Positions 60,993 to 64,000 of a stretch of DNA of 64,000 bases are shown here, piece by piece (the first letter of the stretch is position 1; every line of letters starts with the position of its first letter). The position numbers and the translations under genes were made by a program. The notes under the pieces were generated by a model that was not told the origin of the DNA, did no database searches, and worked only from the letters and a program-made list of their open reading frames with translations. The stretch spans positions 56,184-120,183 of the forward strand of contig NZ_JABBFV010000014.1 of NCBI RefSeq assembly GCF_012927105.1, in the 5' to 3' direction. This DNA comes from Sphingobium psychrophilum (lineage in GTDB: Bacteria; Pseudomonadota; Alphaproteobacteria; Sphingomonadales; Sphingomonadaceae).

Positions 60993-62222
60993 TCAGCTAT
61001 CGCCCGCAATCGCCCCCGCCCATTGCATCACGCGACGGGTGTCGGCCTTGCCGGTCAGGGCATAGGCCATCGCGCCGGCTTCCCAGTAAGCGACGACCTC
61101 GCCCTGCTGTCGGGCGATCAGCGGCGTGCCCTCCGCCGGGGTTTCCGCGCGATCAGCAAAGAGGGAGAGCGCCTCGCCCTGCGGCGTCAGCAGCGACATG
61201 GCGATGGCCGGGCTGTCGGTGGTCGGGAAGAGCTGGACATCGGTCACGCGCCAGCCTGTAGGCAAAGCGGGCAGGATGATGCCGGTGGAGCGTTCGATCT
61301 CCCGCGCGTCAAACGTCGCGCTCTCTACCTGGGAGGCCATGGTCTGGCGCAGCAGGCCAGCGCGGCGGGAGGCGGCGGCTTCGTCAAGGAAAGTGCTGGC
61401 CTGGGCGGTCTGGGGGAACTCGCCCAGTGCCCCGCGGGCGATCCAGCCAGTGGCGAGCAGCGCGGCGATGACGGCCGCGCGCCCGACATGACGCCAGCTA
61501 CGGCTGGCGTCATGGTCATTGGCGACCGGCAGGCGGGTGTCGCGGCGGCGGCCGACCAGCGTCCCCTTGGCCCCGTCCTTGACCAGGCGGAAATCGATAT
61601 GCGGCCAGCGTTGCCGCCAGCGCCGCGCCACCAGCCGTTCGCCGGGGCGGGCGGCATCGTCCAGCAGGACCACGCCGTCGGGCGACAGGCGCGCGAACAG
61701 GCTGTCGGCCGCGCCGCGCACCAGCGGGTGAACGCTCCAGGGCGGACCGTCTATGATGATGAGGTCGATTTGATCGGGCAGCGTGTCGATCGCGTACCAG
61801 CGGCCCGGCCAGTCGGCGCTCTCATGGGTCAAGGGCGCGTGGCGGATATCCACATCGAGCGCGTGGTCGGCGAGCCATTGGCGGGTCGCATCGACAAAGC
61901 CGCCATGCTGGTCGAAACTGTGCAGCCGCCCGCCGCCATGTAATTGCAGCGCGCGGGCGGAGATGAGGGAGGAGGCGCCCGCCCCCAGTTCCACCACATG
62001 CACAGGGCGCAGCCGGGCGATTTCGCGCACGATATGGCGCAGGAAGCCGACATCGGCCTTCCAACTGCCCAGATGCGGCAGCGCGTCATGCGGCAATCCC
62101 AATTCGTCCAGCAGCGCCCGCTTGTCTGCCGGGCGACCGCCCGACAGGCTGGCGAGCAGCCAGGGCCAGCCGATCGCACCGAAACCGATGCGCCACACCA
62201 TGTCCGACAGGCGGCGGGCCAT
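60993..62222 (-). CDS. Fusion of a class I SAM methyltransferase, a membrane helix and an anti-sigma-like C-terminal domain
   Basis: The 409-residue protein starts at 62222 behind GGAGA. Residues 1-225 look like a class I methyltransferase, with the SAM motif HVVELGAGASSLISARAL near residue 77, then DLIIIDGPPWSVHPL and PDGVVLLDDAARPGER. A membrane helix follows (about residues 246-263, RAAVIAALLATGWIARGAL). The periplasmic part (268-409) has LPTGWRVTDVQLFPTTDSPA, LSLFADRAETPAEG and WEAGAMAYALTGKAD, which resembles the C-terminal domain of membrane anti-sigma factors. The usual N-terminal sigma-binding domain is replaced by the methyltransferase. No sigma gene is adjacent. The role is unknown. 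Confidence 0.75.
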   Translation of the reverse strand: MARRLSDMVWRIGFGAIGWPWLLASLSGGRPADKRALLDELGLPHDALPHLGSWKADVGFLRHIVREIARLRPVHVVELGAGASSLISARALQLHGGGRLHSFDQHGGFVDATRQWLADHALDVDIRHAPLTHESADWPGRWYAIDTLPDQIDLIIIDGPPWSVHPLVRGAADSLFARLSPDGVVLLDDAARPGERLVARRWRQRWPHIDFRLVKDGAKGTLVGRRRDTRLPVANDHDASRSWRHVGRAAVIAALLATGWIARGALGEFPQTAQASTFLDEAAASRRAGLLRQTMASQVESATFDAREIERSTGIILPALPTGWRVTDVQLFPTTDSPAIAMSLLTPQGEALSLFADRAETPAEGTPLIARQQGEVVAYWEAGAMAYALTGKADTRRVMQWAGAIAGDS

Positions 62223-62388
62223 GTCGCTGTCTCCATGGCCCGCTTCGGTCAGGGGGAGAAGGCCGGTGAGGTCACGGGATGTCACTGTAAAAACATGCTC
62301 CTTATGGGATCGCCGGACTATGCCGCTCATCCTGTTTCGCGCATATGACAGCGTCACAGATCGTCAATGGATGACGCAGGGAAGGCCG

Positions 62389-63366
62389 ATGACCCGTATA
62401 ATTTCCGCGACAGTCGAACGGTGGCCGGTGGCGGGCGCCTTCGTCATCAGCCGCGGGGCCAAGACCCATGTCGATGTCATCGTCTGCACCGTGAGCGACG
62501 GTATGCACGAAGGGCGCGGCGAGGGGACGGCCATCTATTATGAGGGCGAGAGCGCGGAGGGCTGCGTCGCGGCGTTGCAGGCCTATGCCGGGCCGCTGGA
62601 GCGGGCGGCTTTGTTGACCCATATGCCGCGCGGCGCGGCGCGCAACGCGCTGGACTGCGCGCTGTGGGATCTGGAGGCCAAGCAGGCCGGCGCGCCGGTG
62701 TGGCAACTGGCCGGCCTGGATGCGCCCGCGCCCTTGCCAAGCGCCTTCACCATCAGCCTGGGCGAACCGGCCAGGATGGAGGCGGATGCAAGGGCGGCGG
62801 CGGCGCGGGGCTTTGCGCTGCTCAAATGCAAGCTGACCGGGGAGGGCGACCGGGCGCGCATCGCGGCGGTGCGGGCCGGTGCGCCCAGCGCGCGGCTGAT
62901 CGTTGACGCCAATGAAAGCTGGCACGCCATGGACATTGCGGCGGAGGCGGCGGCGCTGGCTATGCTGGGGGTCGAGATGGTGGAGCAGCCGGTGATCCAT
63001 GGGCAGGAAGCGCGTCTTGCCGGTGTGCGTGCGCCGTTGCCGCTGTGCGCCGACGAAAGCTGCCACACCCGCGCCGATCTCGACCGGCTGGGCGATTTCG
63101 ATGCGGTCAATATCAAGCTGGACAAGGCAGGCGGGCTGACCGAGGCGCTGGCGCTGGCGAAGGACGCGCGGGCGCGCGGTTTTCGCATCATGGTCGGCTG
63201 TATGCTCGGCACGTCGCTGGGCATCGCGCCCGCCGCTCTGGTGGCGCAGGGGGCGGACTGGATCGACCTGGACGGCGCGCTGCTGCTGGCGGAGGACCGG
63301 CAGGGCGGGTTGGCGCTGCGTGAAGGGTTGTTGCAGCCGGGCTCGCTGTGGGGGGTAGGCCGGTGA
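62389..63366 (+). CDS. dgcA: L-Ala-D/L-Glu (dipeptide) epimerase, enolase superfamily
   Basis: The 325-residue protein belongs to the enolase superfamily. The catalytic Lys pair is in ALLKCKLT and VNIKLDKAGG, and metal-binding acids are in LIVDANESW, MVEQPVIH and LCADESCH. The C-terminal part ends DGALLLAEDRQGGL. These motifs mark the dipeptide epimerase group, which recycles peptidoglycan-derived Ala-Glu. The start MTRIISATVERW follows CAGGGAAGG. It is divergent from the methyltransferase fusion gene. Confidence 0.88.
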   Translation: MTRIISATVERWPVAGAFVISRGAKTHVDVIVCTVSDGMHEGRGEGTAIYYEGESAEGCVAALQAYAGPLERAALLTHMPRGAARNALDCALWDLEAKQAGAPVWQLAGLDAPAPLPSAFTISLGEPARMEADARAAAARGFALLKCKLTGEGDRARIAAVRAGAPSARLIVDANESWHAMDIAAEAAALAMLGVEMVEQPVIHGQEARLAGVRAPLPLCADESCHTRADLDRLGDFDAVNIKLDKAGGLTEALALAKDARARGFRIMVGCMLGTSLGIAPAALVAQGADWIDLDGALLLAEDRQGGLALREGLLQPGSLWGVGR

Positions 63367-63561
63367 CGTCAGTTCAGGCCGACCGCTTGACATGGCAGCC
63401 TTTTTACACAGCGTGCGAATGATCGGCATCGTCAGCGTCGCCAAAGGGGGATAGGAGACGGCCGGATTTCCTGAATCAGCGGACGTGGCCGCCAGCAATG
63501 CTTCGCCTTTGTCAACCGTGGTGCTTATACACCGCAGTCATGACGATGGAGCGGGGGCGCA

Positions 63562-63894
63562 ATGAGCATATTTGAGGTAGTCTTCAATTTGGCGGGTCTT
63601 GTGCTCGGCCTCGCCCTTGTAGAAGTTCTATCTGGCCTCGCCAAATTGCTCCGAGAACGCAATCGGCTCGAAATTGGCGCGTTGGTGCCTCTGCTCGGTA
63701 TTTTTGTGCTTTGCGATGTGACGTCATTCTGGGGGCAGGCTTACGAGTTGCGTGATCTGATGCCAAGTGTTTGGCCAAGCCTTGGGGCGGCTCTAGTTAT
63801 AACGAGCATCTACTATCTGGCGGCATCCCTGACAGTTCCGTCGAACATCAGCACGCAAGCGGATTATGATGCGGCTTATACCAACCTTCCATGA
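63562..63894 (+). CDS. Small membrane protein, probably cut short by an insertion
   Basis: The 110-residue protein starts MSIFEVVFNLAGLVLGLALV behind GCGGGGGCG and has three hydrophobic segments. Related sphingomonad proteins, as I remember them, continue for tens of residues past the DYDA motif near the C terminus; here the reading ends YDAAYTNLP and stops. The local base composition is lower in GC than the neighbours. It is therefore probably a truncated or pseudogene copy, with the end of an insertion sequence just beyond. No function is known. Confidence 0.6.
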   Translation: MSIFEVVFNLAGLVLGLALVEVLSGLAKLLRERNRLEIGALVPLLGIFVLCDVTSFWGQAYELRDLMPSVWPSLGAALVITSIYYLAASLTVPSNISTQADYDAAYTNLP

Positions 63895-63960
63895 TGCTGA
63901 CTCATGTAGGGGATTCCCAAAGCGGCAAATTTCTGAATCTATGGGCGCCGATTGGAGGGC

Positions 63961-64000
63961 ATGGCCATGGGTGCAGCGATTGGACTGCGGGACGACTTTG
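63961..64000 (+). mobile_element. Possible IS630-family transposase, first 13 codons (continues outside window)
   Basis: ATG at 63961, with GGAGGG just before it, opens MAMGAAIGLRDDF. That start resembles IS630-type transposases of sphingomonads, which begin M-G-A-A-x-G-L-R-x-D-F. Only 13 residues are visible, so the call rests on pattern memory. The element's left end would lie between 63879 and 63960. Confidence 0.5.

Noticed and set aside
63380..63420. A promoter starting TTGACA at 63387
   Set aside because: No -10 box lies at the proper distance, and the next start codon is about 170 bases away.

Overview
The window is chromosomal DNA of high GC content from an alphaproteobacterium, most likely a member of the Sphingomonadaceae (Sphingobium/Sphingomonas group). 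The reasons are a class I lysyl-tRNA synthetase, a TonB-exbB-exbD-exbD operon, a large TonB-dependent receptor, a bacteriophytochrome paired with heme oxygenase, RcnB-like Arg-rich secreted proteins, a DUF3297 protein, and GGAAC-N16/17-(C/G)GTT (EcfG-type) and TTAA-N7-TTAA (CtrA-type) promoter motifs. The family assignment is inference from gene content; there is no rRNA in the window.

Layout. 0-9.5 kb: the 3' half of recJ, tRNA-Glu with a clear promoter, a cyclophilin, a frameshifted DUF2061 gene, a DUF72 protein, a small pspC operon behind a sigma-54-like promoter, small enzymes, a secreted peroxiredoxin overlapping a VOC protein, a lipoprotein, recF and two tandem CHAP-domain proteins. 9.5-22.5 kb: DUF3297, a trypsin-like protease with a DUF350 membrane protein, an Arg-rich secreted protein, a cyclopropane-fatty-acid synthase, a periplasmic molybdoprotein with its cytochrome b, a small outer-membrane barrel, rlmN, dnaN, a large membrane GGDEF-EAL-PilZ protein and a single-domain response regulator. 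22.5-35.5 kb: a TonB-dependent receptor with a Gly-rich insert, two 2OG-Fe(II) oxygenases, prolyl aminopeptidase, a REP-like palindrome, SixA phosphatase overlapping a DinG-type helicase, a PilZ protein, lysK, a probable small RNA gene and two RcnB-like proteins.

35.6-49.4 kb: heme oxygenase plus bacteriophytochrome (a light-sensing operon), a LigB-type dioxygenase, an orphan [2Fe-2S] subunit, a DUF2721 protein, an aminotransferase, phaC and a phasin gene with a striking inverted-repeat operator (polyhydroxyalkanoate storage), clpS, a low-complexity protein, and the glpD-glpK operon. 49.4-64 kb: a MASE1-PAS-GGDEF cyclase, a MerC-like protein, glpX, homoserine dehydrogenase, the tonB/exb operon, a second PilZ protein, an ABC exporter, an unusual methyltransferase/anti-sigma-like fusion, a dipeptide epimerase, a small membrane protein that seems cut short, and the first codons of what looks like an IS630-family transposase at the right edge.

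The window is mostly core genome with few mobile traces. The best leads for new biology are: (1) a structured, terminator-ended transcription unit at 32865-33031 with an EcfG-type promoter and a C-rich loop, a candidate stress sRNA or small ORF; (2) the methyltransferase-TM-anti-sigma-like fusion at 60993-62222; (3) the double 19-bp palindrome in front of the phasin gene; (4) the sigma-54 promoter of a 34-residue membrane peptide plus pspC; (5) TTAA-N7-TTAA-like boxes near several signalling or secreted-protein genes. Five gene pairs share the same 4-base ATGA stop/start overlap, which marks tightly coupled operons.
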